Source: Corynebacterium choanae | Lineage (GTDB): Bacteria; Actinomycetota; Actinomycetes; Mycobacteriales; Mycobacteriaceae | Assembly (NCBI RefSeq): GCF_003813965.1 | Contig: NZ_CP033896.1 | Coordinates: 1,922,001-1,986,000 of the forward strand | Direction: 5' to 3' | Length of the DNA stretch: 64,000 bases | In this document: positions 38,720 to 46,971 of the stretch, piece by piece | Numbering within the stretch: position 1 is the stretch's first letter | Layout: each line of letters opens with the position of its first letter | Made by a program: the position numbers and the translations under genes | Notes under the pieces: generated by a model | Seen by the model: only the letters and a program-made list of their open reading frames with translations | What the model was told of the DNA's origin: nothing | Database searches by the model: none

Positions 38720-40759
38720 TCACTGCATCTGTAAGGTGAGCATCGCTGGATCACGGGGGCCAGACAGCGGCACATTGTCCCGGTTGAGCAACCACGCTGC
38801 AATATCGTGGAACAACGGTGCAGCCGATTGGCCACCTTCACCATGCGGTCCACGCTGCGGATTATCCATCTCGATGGCAATCACATAGCGAGGATTATCG
38901 GCGGGTGCGATACCGGCGAAGGTGATCCAATACATTGAATTGGAATAGCAGTTACAGTTCGGATCAATCTGCTGGGCAGTGCCTGTTTTGCCGGCGATCT
39001 GATATCCGTCGACGCTTGCCTGCGGTCCGGTTCCTTGGTTAATCCCGCTCGGGTCGCGCTGCGTGACTGCCTGAAACATGGTTCGTAGCGTGCGAGCGGT
39101 CTCCGGGGAGATCACTTGCGTTGTTGGTGGCTTGTCTTGGGTGACAACTGTGCCGTCGGGGTTGGTGATTTTTTTCACGATCCGCGGCTCCACTCGTTGC
39201 CCATCATTGGCGATGGTCTGATAGACGGAGGCCATCTGCAAAAGAGTCAGGGACATGCCTTGACCGATGGGAAGGTTGGCGAAGGTCCCGGCAGTCCACT
39301 GGCTGCGGTCAGGCAACAACCCTTGGGATTCACCGGGCAATTCAATATGGGTAGGTGAGCCGATTCCAAACAGTTTCAGCATCTCGGCGAAACGGTCTTC
39401 CCCTACTCGCTGTGCCAGCATGAGGGTGCCCACGTTTGAGGATTTACCAAAAATCCCGGTGGTGGTAAACGGCACCACACCGTGCGGCCACGCGTCGTGC
39501 ACGGTAATGCCGGCCATATCGATGGATCCTGGTGTGTCGATCACTTCGTCGGGGGTGGTTTTCCCGTCTTCGATTGCGGCAGCGGCAGTAATAATTTTCG
39601 CGACCGAACCGGGTTCCAACGGGGCACTAATGGTCGGATTGTTAAAGGTTTTCCCTTGTTTTACCTGAGCTTCAATGTCACCCATCGGGTCGATGGTGTT
39701 TGAGGCAGCCATGGCGATAACTTCGGCGCTGTGGGCGTCGAGGACAACTGCCGATACCCCCTTTGCCCCAGAGTCAGCCATCGCCTGGTCGACCTGGGAT
39801 TGGATGAAGGTTTGCGCGTCAATATCGATGGTGAGTTGCACATCTGACCCGTTGACTGCCGGGATTCGGTTGCGTTCAGTTCCGGGCAGTAACGCACCCA
39901 TTTTGGTGGTCTCAGCGGTCAGCCGTCCATCGGAACCTGCCAGAAGCGCATCAGCGTAGGCTTCGTAACCGAACTGGCCTTCTTCTTCCGCGGAAAGTTT
40001 GCCAATAACATTGGCACCAATTGCCCCGTTGGGATACTGCCGCAGATCAAGCTGGTCGGCTGCGATTGTGGGATATTTATCGGCGACTTCTTGCGCAATA
40101 TCTGGATCCACATTGCGTACGAGCACCGCATAGCCGGTGTCTGCATAGAGTTTGTCGCGGATTTCGTCGGCTTTCACCGTCGTCGGGGAGGCCGCAGCCT
40201 CAGTAACCATGGTGGCAATGTCGTCTGCTAGTGCGTCGATATAACTGTCGACATCGGGATAGACGGTCGGATACTGTGCATGCAATTCGCCAACATCCCG
40301 GCGTAACGTATTCGGCGAAGTGGTGAGCATGCGCGCCTGCATGGTGTGCGCCAAGGTTTGACCGTGGATATCGGTGATGGTGCCGCGCCTGGCGGGAATG
40401 GTAAGCACCTGAGTTCGTTGATCTTGGGCTTTTTCCGACAGTGCAGGACCCCACACAATTTGGACCTGCGCCAATCGGAGAATAAACACGAACACCACGA
40501 TTACAGCGATCACCAGAATCCATCTACTGCGCACCCCAACTGTGGAGGCTCCCGCCTCCCCAACCCCGCTGAACAAGCCGAATCGGCTGGCAGCTGAGCG
40601 AGTGTTACGGGCAGATGCCGGCGCCGGGTTTGGCCGTTTCGATCCTGGGATTGGTCGCGGCCGGATAGTGGATTTGGCAGGGTTGGATGCAGACGACCGC
40701 GGGCGGTTGCTGCCTGCTGCAGCATCCCGCCCGCGGGAGTTGTTGTTACGAGAAGTCAC
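38720..40759 (-). CDS. ftsI: FtsI/PBP3 septal transpeptidase (class B PBP)
   Basis: 679 residues. Long basic, disordered cytosolic N-terminus (about 75 residues), one membrane helix (WILVIAVIVVFVFILRLAQV), a PBP dimer/pedestal domain starting TIPARRGTITDIHGQTLAH, then the transpeptidase domain. All three active-site motifs are present: SVAK in EPGSVAKIITAA, SSN in FGKSSNVGTLM, and KTG in IAGKTGTAQQ. It cross-links septal wall made by FtsW. GTG 40759 directly follows the TAA of the FtsL-like gene and has AGGA at normal distance, so the two are translationally coupled. A strong terminator follows it. Confidence 0.96.
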   Translation of the reverse strand: MTSRNNNSRGRDAAAGSNRPRSSASNPAKSTIRPRPIPGSKRPNPAPASARNTRSAASRFGLFSGVGEAGASTVGVRSRWILVIAVIVVFVFILRLAQVQIVWGPALSEKAQDQRTQVLTIPARRGTITDIHGQTLAHTMQARMLTTSPNTLRRDVGELHAQYPTVYPDVDSYIDALADDIATMVTEAAASPTTVKADEIRDKLYADTGYAVLVRNVDPDIAQEVADKYPTIAADQLDLRQYPNGAIGANVIGKLSAEEEGQFGYEAYADALLAGSDGRLTAETTKMGALLPGTERNRIPAVNGSDVQLTIDIDAQTFIQSQVDQAMADSGAKGVSAVVLDAHSAEVIAMAASNTIDPMGDIEAQVKQGKTFNNPTISAPLEPGSVAKIITAAAAIEDGKTTPDEVIDTPGSIDMAGITVHDAWPHGVVPFTTTGIFGKSSNVGTLMLAQRVGEDRFAEMLKLFGIGSPTHIELPGESQGLLPDRSQWTAGTFANLPIGQGMSLTLLQMASVYQTIANDGQRVEPRIVKKITNPDGTVVTQDKPPTTQVISPETARTLRTMFQAVTQRDPSGINQGTGPQASVDGYQIAGKTGTAQQIDPNCNCYSNSMYWITFAGIAPADNPRYVIAIEMDNPQRGPHGEGGQSAAPLFHDIAAWLLNRDNVPLSGPRDPAMLTLQMQ

Positions 40760-41461
40760 TTACTGTCCTGCTCCAGAACGGCTGGCGGGGGTATTCGGCG
40801 CATATGGGGCAACAGCATCAAGCTGCGGCACACCCGGGACGACAACAGGCTGCTGTGGGGCGAGCCGTTGATCGGTGAGCCCTTCGGTCTGCGCCGGGTC
40901 ACTGGTCGCTACGATCGGACGCACCTGTTGACCGTTGACGTCAATAATAGGACGTGTGGCAGCCGGATCAGGTTCCCGCAGCACCGTTTGCGCCCCGGCA
41001 GGATCCACAGCAATAATGCCCGGCTGGTCGGCGACCACCAGACCCGCATCGGCCGCATTGCGCGCTATCGATGCGCTCGAAGAAGCCAATTCAACATCCC
41101 TGCGCAGCGTCTCAAGCTGATTGTCCAGCTGCACATTTTCTTCTGTGAGCTGTGCAATCTGGAAAGTTTGCTGGGCAGTGACCCCGGACAGGTACATGGT
41201 TGCTGAAAGACCAGTAATCAGCACGGCGAGCAGCACGAGCACGAACCGGACCTTAGTCGGATTGGGCTGTTCAGTGACGACACGGCGCCCCCGAATCGAC
41301 CGAACCGGCTTCGTCGACGGAATTCGCTGCGGTACCGGATGGCGCTGCGGGAACGTCCGCGGCACGGTGCTGGGACGTGGCAGCACCGGGGTGCGGGTAC
41401 TCGTCGCAGCCTGCTGTACACGGTGGCTCTGGCGCGGAGCCTGGGTGGTCTGCATCGTCAT
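40760..41461 (-). CDS. FtsL-like divisome protein
   Basis: 233 residues in the FtsL position between rsmH and ftsI, equivalent to Rv2164c of M. tuberculosis. Basic, Pro/Arg/Gln-rich cytosolic N-terminus (about 70 residues), one membrane helix (VRFVLVLLAVLITGLSATMYLSGV), then a heptad coiled coil (QIAQLTEENVQLDNQLETLRRDVELA). The extracellular tail is unusually long and rich in Pro, Val and Gln (VVVPGVPQLDAVAPYAPN). FtsL proteins pair with FtsB and activate FtsWI. Sequence similarity within the family is always weak, so the call rests on topology and position. Confidence 0.85.
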   Translation of the reverse strand: MTMQTTQAPRQSHRVQQAATSTRTPVLPRPSTVPRTFPQRHPVPQRIPSTKPVRSIRGRRVVTEQPNPTKVRFVLVLLAVLITGLSATMYLSGVTAQQTFQIAQLTEENVQLDNQLETLRRDVELASSSASIARNAADAGLVVADQPGIIAVDPAGAQTVLREPDPAATRPIIDVNGQQVRPIVATSDPAQTEGLTDQRLAPQQPVVVPGVPQLDAVAPYAPNTPASRSGAGQ

Positions 41462-41619
41462 CGCGGAAAAGCCTCACTTCGTCAACAGCAACATCTTGGG
41501 GTATCAGGTTGGTGCTCTCCAGTGCACCATCAGCAGCAAACGCTAAAGCTGGGGAAGTCGGGAATCATCCAACAATGAAACATGTGGAAGATTCACCAGA
41601 CAGCGGTGTGGTTTCACAC

Positions 41620-42618
41620 CTATTCGCGGAGCTTTTCAATAGCCCGCACCCGGACTGGTTTCGCTCTTGGATTTTCCGCAATTTCGTCGTCAGTGGCCTG
41701 CAACGCACCGCGGGTAAGGGCGGAAAATTGCGGACCGTGGCCGGGCAGATCCATTGGCAACCCTGGTGGTTGATGCGATTTCGTCGCTGCCGCAAATTGT
41801 GACTTCACGAGTTTGTCCTCGTGAGACTGATAGCTCATCACCACCATTCGCCCACCGACTCGCAGTGCAGACATCGCCGCCGGCAATGCCTGCTCAATCG
41901 AATGCAGCTCACTATTCACTGCGACTCGCAACGCTTGAAAGGTGCGCTTCGCTGGATGGCCACCAGTGCGACGTGCTGGAGCCGGAATTGCTTGATAAAT
42001 CAGCTCCACCAAGGTGGCGGTGTCGGTGATTGGGGCTTGTTGACGATGCTGCACAATTGCTGAAGCGATCTTTGCGGCAAACCGTTCATCACCGAGTTGC
42101 GACAAAATTTTCGCAATTTCCCCGTGGGAATACGTGTTGACAATGTCGGCGGCAGTCAAGGAGGTTTGTTCATCCATGCGCATATCCAGCGGCGCATTAC
42201 GTGCATAGGAAAATCCCCGCTCTGGCTGATCTAGCTGCATCGACGACACTCCTAGATCGAAAAGAATCCCAGCAACCCCATGGGCTGCTGCTATGGCGCA
42301 TCCTGCTGAATCTGCAACATGGTCCGCAAGTGCCTGTGTGATGCCATCGAAACGGGTTTTTACCGCAGTGAAGCGATCCCCGTACGGCTCCAGTCGCGCT
42401 GTTGCGATATCGAGTGCTCGTTGATCCCGGTCAAGCCCAATGACATGGGCGGTGGGAAACGTTGCCAGAAAATGCTCTGTGTGACCGCCTGCCCCCAGTG
42501 TGCAGTCCACAATCACCGCAGTGTCCCCTGCAGCAGCAACAGAAGGCTCCAGCAAGGCAGTCACCCGGTCAATCATCACCGGAATATGGCCATGCTCACC
42601 GGCTGGAATTGTTGTCAT
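41620..42618 (-). CDS. rsmH: 16S rRNA (cytosine-1402-N4) methyltransferase
   Basis: 332 residues from ATG 42618, which has GGGAGG ten nt upstream; the open frame to 42801 adds unrelated residues. Begins [16 protein letters not shown], then the SAM site [17 protein letters not shown], the [28 protein letters not shown] block and [11 protein letters not shown]-terminal motifs are [18 protein letters not shown] and [16 protein letters not shown]. It modifies the ribosome decoding centre and is the usual mraZ partner. Here 601 bp and a hairpin terminator separate it from mraZ. Confidence 0.95.
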   Translation of the reverse strand: MTTIPAGEHGHIPVMIDRVTALLEPSVAAAGDTAVIVDCTLGAGGHTEHFLATFPTAHVIGLDRDQRALDIATARLEPYGDRFTAVKTRFDGITQALADHVADSAGCAIAAAHGVAGILFDLGVSSMQLDQPERGFSYARNAPLDMRMDEQTSLTAADIVNTYSHGEIAKILSQLGDERFAAKIASAIVQHRQQAPITDTATLVELIYQAIPAPARRTGGHPAKRTFQALRVAVNSELHSIEQALPAAMSALRVGGRMVVMSYQSHEDKLVKSQFAAATKSHQPPGLPMDLPGHGPQFSALTRGALQATDDEIAENPRAKPVRVRAIEKLRE

Positions 42619-42743
42619 CGCCGATCGCCCTCCCAGATTGTTTGCCACTACAGCGGTACGTAAAACATGCGGTTCAACCCCCACAGCACACCAGGTATTC
42701 GACAGTAAGTTCACCATCGACCAGGACAATATCGGTACTGATA

Positions 42744-42779
42744 CACGAAAACCCACCAGATGTCGGTGGTGGGTTCGTG
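42744..42779 (-). terminator. Terminator-like hairpin between mraZ and rsmH
   Basis: Stem CACGAAAACCCACCA / TGGTGGGTTCGTG with a 2-nt bulge and an 8-nt loop. On the minus strand the descending arm ends TTTTCGTG. It lies about 440 bp past mraZ and 125 bp before rsmH. It could end the mraZ transcript or act as an attenuator. Confidence 0.65.
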
Positions 42780-43219
42780 GCAGATCATCATCCACATCCA
42801 AGCATCACCGACGGTGAGACAGCAGTGGTTGTGATGCCGACGGGAGCCTACCTGACAGGCCACGCTCTGATGCAGGGGAAGTACACCAGCTACGCAGCGC
42901 ACCCTTCAGGTAGACACCGATCGACATCCATCTCAAAGCAGGAAGCCACGCAAGAGCCTCGCTTTGCTTCATCATCCAGCAGCACAGAAACCAAGCTGCG
43001 AGTTGATGGGTTCGTTACGTCCATCAACTGGGATTCCCGTGTTACATCCGATGTCGTGCGGATCTGTGTTGTGGCAGACCATCCCAAGGTGTCCCTTGCA
43101 ACGTTGCGCCTGGTAAACACGAACCGCGGCACTGCTACTCCATTGAGGGCAATGCTTGTCGTTTCGATGTGGAATGAAATTGTTGTTGCTTGAACTGTGA
43201 GCACGCTACAGGAATATCC
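42780..43219. other. Gene-free gap downstream of mraZ
   Basis: About 440 bp. A minus-strand frame of 104 codons (42890-43204) exists, but it has no ribosome site and no family character, so I do not call it. Confidence 0.45.
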
Positions 43220-43651
43220 CTACATAAGGTCTTCCAGCATCGTGTTTTCAGCGGTCGAGAACTGTTCCTCGGTTTCAGCTTGGTAGCGTTCCCAAGAAGC
43301 AGCGTCCCAGATCTCGAGAAAATCCATAGAACCGATCACCACACACTCTTTGCTCAATCCCGCATAGGCGCGATGTTGCTGCGATAGTGTGATGCGACCC
43401 GAACCGTCAGGGAATTGCTCATCGGCACTCGCCGCCAAATGGCGAACGAAAGCACGCGCTTCCGCATTGGTTCGCGATACTGCGGCGGCTTTTTGCGCAC
43501 GTTCTAGGAACGCTGCACGCGGATACACCGCCAACGAGTGATCTTGACCTTTGGTAACAACCAGCCCGCCGGCAAGTTCTTCGCGAAACTTTGCAGGCAG
43601 CGTCAATCGTCCCTTGTCGTCCATCTTGGGAGTGTAAGTACCGAAAAACAT
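43220..43651 (-). CDS. mraZ: MraZ transcriptional regulator of the dcw cluster
   Basis: 143 residues with two AbrB-like SpoVT/MraZ repeats: [25 protein letters not shown] and the second half [32 protein letters not shown]. MraZ rings bind tandem TGGG-type boxes with 10-bp period and usually repress their own cluster. Exactly such boxes lie 105-172 bp upstream of this start. ATG 43651 is preceded by an AGGAGGTG-type site. It is the first gene of the division cluster in transcription order. Confidence 0.96.
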   Translation of the reverse strand: MFFGTYTPKMDDKGRLTLPAKFREELAGGLVVTKGQDHSLAVYPRAAFLERAQKAAAVSRTNAEARAFVRHLAASADEQFPDGSGRITLSQQHRAYAGLSKECVVIGSMDFLEIWDAASWERYQAETEEQFSTAENTMLEDLM

Positions 43652-43755
43652 GTCTCGGCACCTCCTCCGCTGACGTTAACGATCGGCTCTATCGTGTATG
43701 GAGTTTCTTGAGGCTGCGAAGCGGTGCCGTTTCGTTAGGACGTCACCACACTTCG

Positions 43756-43823
43756 TACCACCGCGCCCCACTTTACCCCACAAATCCCCACAAACTCCAC
43801 ATATCCGCCCCACAAACCCCCAC
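43756..43823 (-). promoter_or_regulatory. MraZ operator array upstream of mraZ
   Basis: On the minus strand seven GTGGGG-like boxes follow one another, with plus-strand starts at 43756, 43766, 43776, 43786, 43795, 43808 and 43818. Spacing is 10, 10, 10, 9, 13 and 10 bp, one helical turn, as expected for an MraZ ring contacting the same DNA face. Five boxes are exact CCCCAC on the plus strand. E. coli MraZ is known to bind TGGG repeats spaced by 5 nt. Binding here is inference. Confidence 0.75.
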
Positions 43824-44357
43824 CATGAACACATATCCGCAGTTCATTGCCAATTTCCGCAAGTGGGGGAAGGTACACCTACTACACCCCCAACCGTCAC
43901 TATCGCCCCATGAGTCACAATTTTTTCTTCCCCGTTAGCACAACCGCAGCCAGCCCATACCTTGATCAGCATTCCCAGGACTCCCAACTCCTAGCTGCAG
44001 TTTCGGCACGAAAGCAGGGATTTTCCGCCACACTACCGTCCAACTAATCAACCGCCACACACCGCAAGGGTTAGCAAAGTGGGGCGAAGTGGGAGATCTC
44101 GGTGGGGAGAAGTGGGAGATCTCGGTGGGGCAAAGTGGGGAAGATATACAGCCACTCCCCTACCAGCAATAAAGCCAACCCTATGGATGCGAACCGGACA
44201 CGAGCTAGCCAAGTGGCTTTCAGCCAGTTAGCCAACACAGCGCCCCGCAGACCGCAAGATACAAACTCGCCATCCCGTCGAATCGGACACAGCCCCTGGC
44301 AGCAACGAGCGAACACTCCTTACGAAAACCGAGGTCCACAACCGGGAAATCAAAAAA
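43824..44357. other. Gene-free region upstream of mraZ
   Basis: Between the mraZ operator array and the DUF3040 terminator. It holds the mraZ promoter and a second, opposite array of GTGGGG boxes (separate entry). A plus-strand frame (44102-44452) runs through the terminator and is not protein-like. Confidence 0.5.
44079..44140 (+). repeat. Second array of GTGGG boxes, opposite orientation
   Basis: Six GTGGG(G) boxes on the plus strand at 44079, 44089, 44102, 44112, 44125 and 44135. Spacing alternates 10, 13, 10, 13, 10. The core is a 23-bp tandem duplication containing AGATCTC. The box sequence and spacing match the mraZ operator 260 bp away, but orientation is reversed and no gene starts just downstream on the plus strand. 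Confidence 0.7.
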
Positions 44358-44390
44358 CGCCCGGCTTGAGAACACATCTCAAGTCGGGCG
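44358..44390 (-). terminator. Intrinsic terminator after the DUF3040 gene
   Basis: 14-bp stem with one mismatch (CGCCCGGCTTGAGA / TCTCAAGTCGGGCG) and a 5-nt loop, followed on the minus strand by six T. It lies 77 bp past the stop at 44467. Confidence 0.9.
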
Positions 44391-44466
44391 CGGCTGCGAA
44401 AACTTTAGTGAGCAGCAACCACAATGGGTTCTCCACAATCGCCGCCAACTAGGAAGCAACTTTTAG

Positions 44467-44880
44467 CTATTGCCGACCAAAGCGACGTCGGAAGTTGTCT
44501 TCCATGCGATCACCTAATCTGTCACCAGCTGCAGTACGGGGCTTCGACACGCCACCGGCTTGCAAGACATCGCTAAGATCGTGGCGTTGTCGAGTCTGCT
44601 CAGGCTTATTCCCGCCCCCGCGGAGCGCCCACACCCCAGCGCCAAACATCAGCAAGAACCCAGCTACCGAAAGCAGCAACAGCCAGATGCTGGTTTGGCT
44701 CAACGCCACCCCGGCGATGAGCAAGACCAGCCCGACGAGCCCTAAAGCGATCGCACGGAGGTGCAGCAATGGCGAGGACTGAGACGGTTCTTTAAATCCT
44801 GAACCGAAACTTGGATCCTCGGCAATCAGAGCACGCTCCATCTCTTCTAACGCACGTTGTTCATGCTCAGATAATGCCAC
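44467..44880 (-). CDS. DUF3040 membrane protein
   Basis: 137 residues from GTG 44880, which has GGAGG four nt upstream; the longer frame to 44985 lacks a site. It begins ALSEHEQRALEEMERALIAEDPSF, the diagnostic DUF3040 N-terminus. Two membrane helices (LRAIALGLVGLVLLIAGVAL and SIWLLLLSVAGFLLMFGAGVWAL) and a basic C-terminal tail (RMEDNFRRRFGRQ) follow. Members of this family sit just upstream of mraZ in mycobacteria (Rv2169c) and corynebacteria. The function is unknown; association with division is by position only. Confidence 0.9.
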   Translation of the reverse strand: MALSEHEQRALEEMERALIAEDPSFGSGFKEPSQSSPLLHLRAIALGLVGLVLLIAGVALSQTSIWLLLLSVAGFLLMFGAGVWALRGGGNKPEQTRQRHDLSDVLQAGGVSKPRTAAGDRLGDRMEDNFRRRFGRQ

Positions 44881-45317
44881 TGTTCCTCCATGGACGATGC
44901 GGGTGGGCAAGTTGCTTTCATAAAACGGACACCGACTCGACACTGCACACAGTCGAAACTCTAGGTAACGACTGTAATGCTGCATGACGCATAGATATTT
45001 ATCATTGACGTCACAGCACCTACTGTAGCGGCAACGGGTGTATTTCGCGGGTCAACGATCAATGTTGCTAGCCCTAGAAATCTTTAGTGACATCTTAAAG
45101 CACACTGTCCACAATATTGACCACCAAACCCACAGCAAGCGTTCGGTCTAATCAAGTAACGCCACAGCACACACTTTGGTTCCCCCGCAGCGACAACAAT
45201 GTCGCACAACGCTTGCTCACTGCCGCTCACACTACCCCCAAGGGCAGCTGTTTTGCAGTTCTGCGAGACCGTCGAGCAACCAATGAGAAGCTCATCACAG
45301 CATGATAAACCAGCACT

Positions 45318-45734
45318 TTAAGCCACTTGGGGAAGCCAGCCCGCCTCCTGCTCCACCACAGTGAGCAGCGACTCAACTTCACTTAACAGGTCGTTCACCA
45401 TCTGTGCATCGGCATGACTTACTCCACATAACACATCCTGACGAATGCCCTTCCAGCGCCGAAACGATGCAGCCTGCACCGCCCCCAATTCGTCAAGCCG
45501 TGCAAGCTGTTCCCATGCACTCGTGGGACGACCACGCTTATTTGCGGCACCAGCTGCGGCAATTCGCGCCCCAGCCGTACGAAGTGCCGCCCGGTACGCG
45601 TTTTCCAACGCTTCATCAAATTCCCCCTCTCGCAGCTGTCGATAAGACAGCGCAAGCAATTCATTAGCGCGGGAAATGTAGCTGTCACGAGCTAACGAGC
45701 CGGACGCAAAAGAGGTTGAGCTTAGCCGCGCCAT
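45318..45734 (-). CDS. SAV_6107-like HEPN domain protein
   Basis: 138 residues, all helical. ATG 45734 follows AAGGAG with seven-nt spacing, which beats the longer frame to 45833. The segment ANELLALSYRQLREGEFDEALENAYRAALRTAGARIAA matches the HEPN-type helix pair seen in the actinobacterial SAV_6107 family. The rest (AWEQLARLDELGAVQAASFRRWKGIRQDV...) is also helical. HEPN proteins include ribonucleases and nucleotide-binding partners, but I do not see a clear RxxxxH nuclease motif, so no activity is claimed. It is conserved in this neighbourhood in corynebacteria. Confidence 0.75.
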   Translation of the reverse strand: MARLSSTSFASGSLARDSYISRANELLALSYRQLREGEFDEALENAYRAALRTAGARIAAAGAANKRGRPTSAWEQLARLDELGAVQAASFRRWKGIRQDVLCGVSHADAQMVNDLLSEVESLLTVVEQEAGWLPQVA

Positions 45735-46140
45735 AATCATTCTCCTTTCAAAAACATTCTGTCTCTCGTTCGACCACATCACAGCGACTCCTAGGTCGGC
45801 GCCTGCGATCCTGGATTCTGCGTGATGGATCATTGTTCACTTGTTTCAACGCACGGAAGATGCTCGTTATTGCAACATCCGTTTGAGTACCGGGCAGCGG
45901 TACCGGCAAAATGCCGAACCGATCAGGTTTTATTTCGGAATTCACGTTAGGACACTCCCCGCACAGCGAGCAGTACCGCAAGCCCATTGTTAGAACATTT
46001 GATCGAACTCGCGGGGTTGCTTGACTCCCCAACGATCCGTGATTTGCCCGATGAGGTCGATCCGGCTCCTGGTTGCCATGTGCACAATCTGACCGTCAAA
46101 CCAGCCCCATAGGTTCCCAGATCGTGGTTGGCTTGAAGAG
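45735..46140. other. Divergent intergenic region
   Basis: 406 bp between the HEPN-like gene and the acetyltransferase gene, holding both promoters. No supported coding frame or structured element was seen. Confidence 0.45.
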
Positions 46141-46695
46141 ATGAATGTCTCTGTAACTGCTGTCGACACCGCTACGTTCCGCCGTTGTGTTCCCCAACTT
46201 GTCGACATTTACCTCACCGCAATGAATTATCCGCGTTCACTGCGGGCGGATCGCATTCACTCCTGGCAAGTGGCATCCACCCGTGAACACCATCAGGCAG
46301 TTATCGCCCTCGACCAAGAAACAAATCGTCTGGTGGGCTGTTGCTGGGGCGTACCTGGTAGCCCCACGTCCTGGTGGGATCATTGTGTTCGCAGCTACAC
46401 GCAGCGACATCCGACTGAGCTTCGCCAGCCCGCAAGTCTGCTCGAGAATTATTTCGAACTTTCGGAGATCCACGTCCTGCCTGCAGCGCAAGGGCACGGC
46501 GTTGGAAAACACATGCTGCAAGTTTTCCTCTCTCAGATCACCGCGCCGTGGGTGCTGCTTTCCACCCCAGAGGTGGAACATGAAGCAAACGCCGCGTTTC
46601 ACCTCTATCGCCAATTCGGTTTTGTCGACGTCTTACGCAACGTAACTTTCAGTGGTGACCATAGACCATTCGCGATCCTCGGACTGCAGCAATAG
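46141..46695 (+). CDS. GNAT family N-acetyltransferase
   Basis: 184 residues. The acetyl-CoA site is clear: ELSEIHVLPAAQGHGVGKHMLQVFL (beta4 and the Q/RxxGxG/A loop as QGHGVG), followed by VLLSTPEVEHEANAAFHLYRQFGFVDV. The N-terminal half carries IYLTAMNYPRSLRADRIHSWQVAS. It corresponds by position and content to Rv2170 of M. tuberculosis, a GNAT enzyme upstream of idsA2. The substrate cannot be read from sequence. ATG 46141 has a GAAGAG tract just upstream. It is in the same direction as the polyprenyl synthase gene. Confidence 0.88.
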   Translation: MNVSVTAVDTATFRRCVPQLVDIYLTAMNYPRSLRADRIHSWQVASTREHHQAVIALDQETNRLVGCCWGVPGSPTSWWDHCVRSYTQRHPTELRQPASLLENYFELSEIHVLPAAQGHGVGKHMLQVFLSQITAPWVLLSTPEVEHEANAAFHLYRQFGFVDVLRNVTFSGDHRPFAILGLQQ

Positions 46696-46971
46696 CAACC
46701 AGCTCCGGAAAACTGGTACTACCCCAAGGTTTCCCCACTGAACGTCTGGTTATCAGCACGGCAATAGTGCTTTCCTGCGAGGAGCTTGAGGTGTTGTCTG
46801 CGGCAGGCAAGACCTGCACACCACATCTGTGCGCAAGTTTGTCGTTGGGAAAGGCGACTGCAGCCGCGACCACTAGCCCCACGGCAGCGTTGGAATGAAA
46901 TGACGTATCATTCCTTACAGCAGTTTTGTTCCCCACTGTTTCCCAGGTACAAAGAGCAGGTTAAGACCGCC

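Noticed and set aside
42890..43204. Small minus-strand gene between mraZ and rsmH (104 codons)
   Set aside because: No ribosome site, no hydrophobic or domain pattern, no known family.
44079..44140. CRISPR-like tandem repeat
   Set aside because: Units are 10-13 bp apart with no unique spacers of 30 bp and no cas genes; they fit MraZ boxes better.
44102..44452. Small plus-strand gene of 116 codons upstream of the DUF3040 terminator
   Set aside because: Starts inside the repeat array and runs through a strong terminator.
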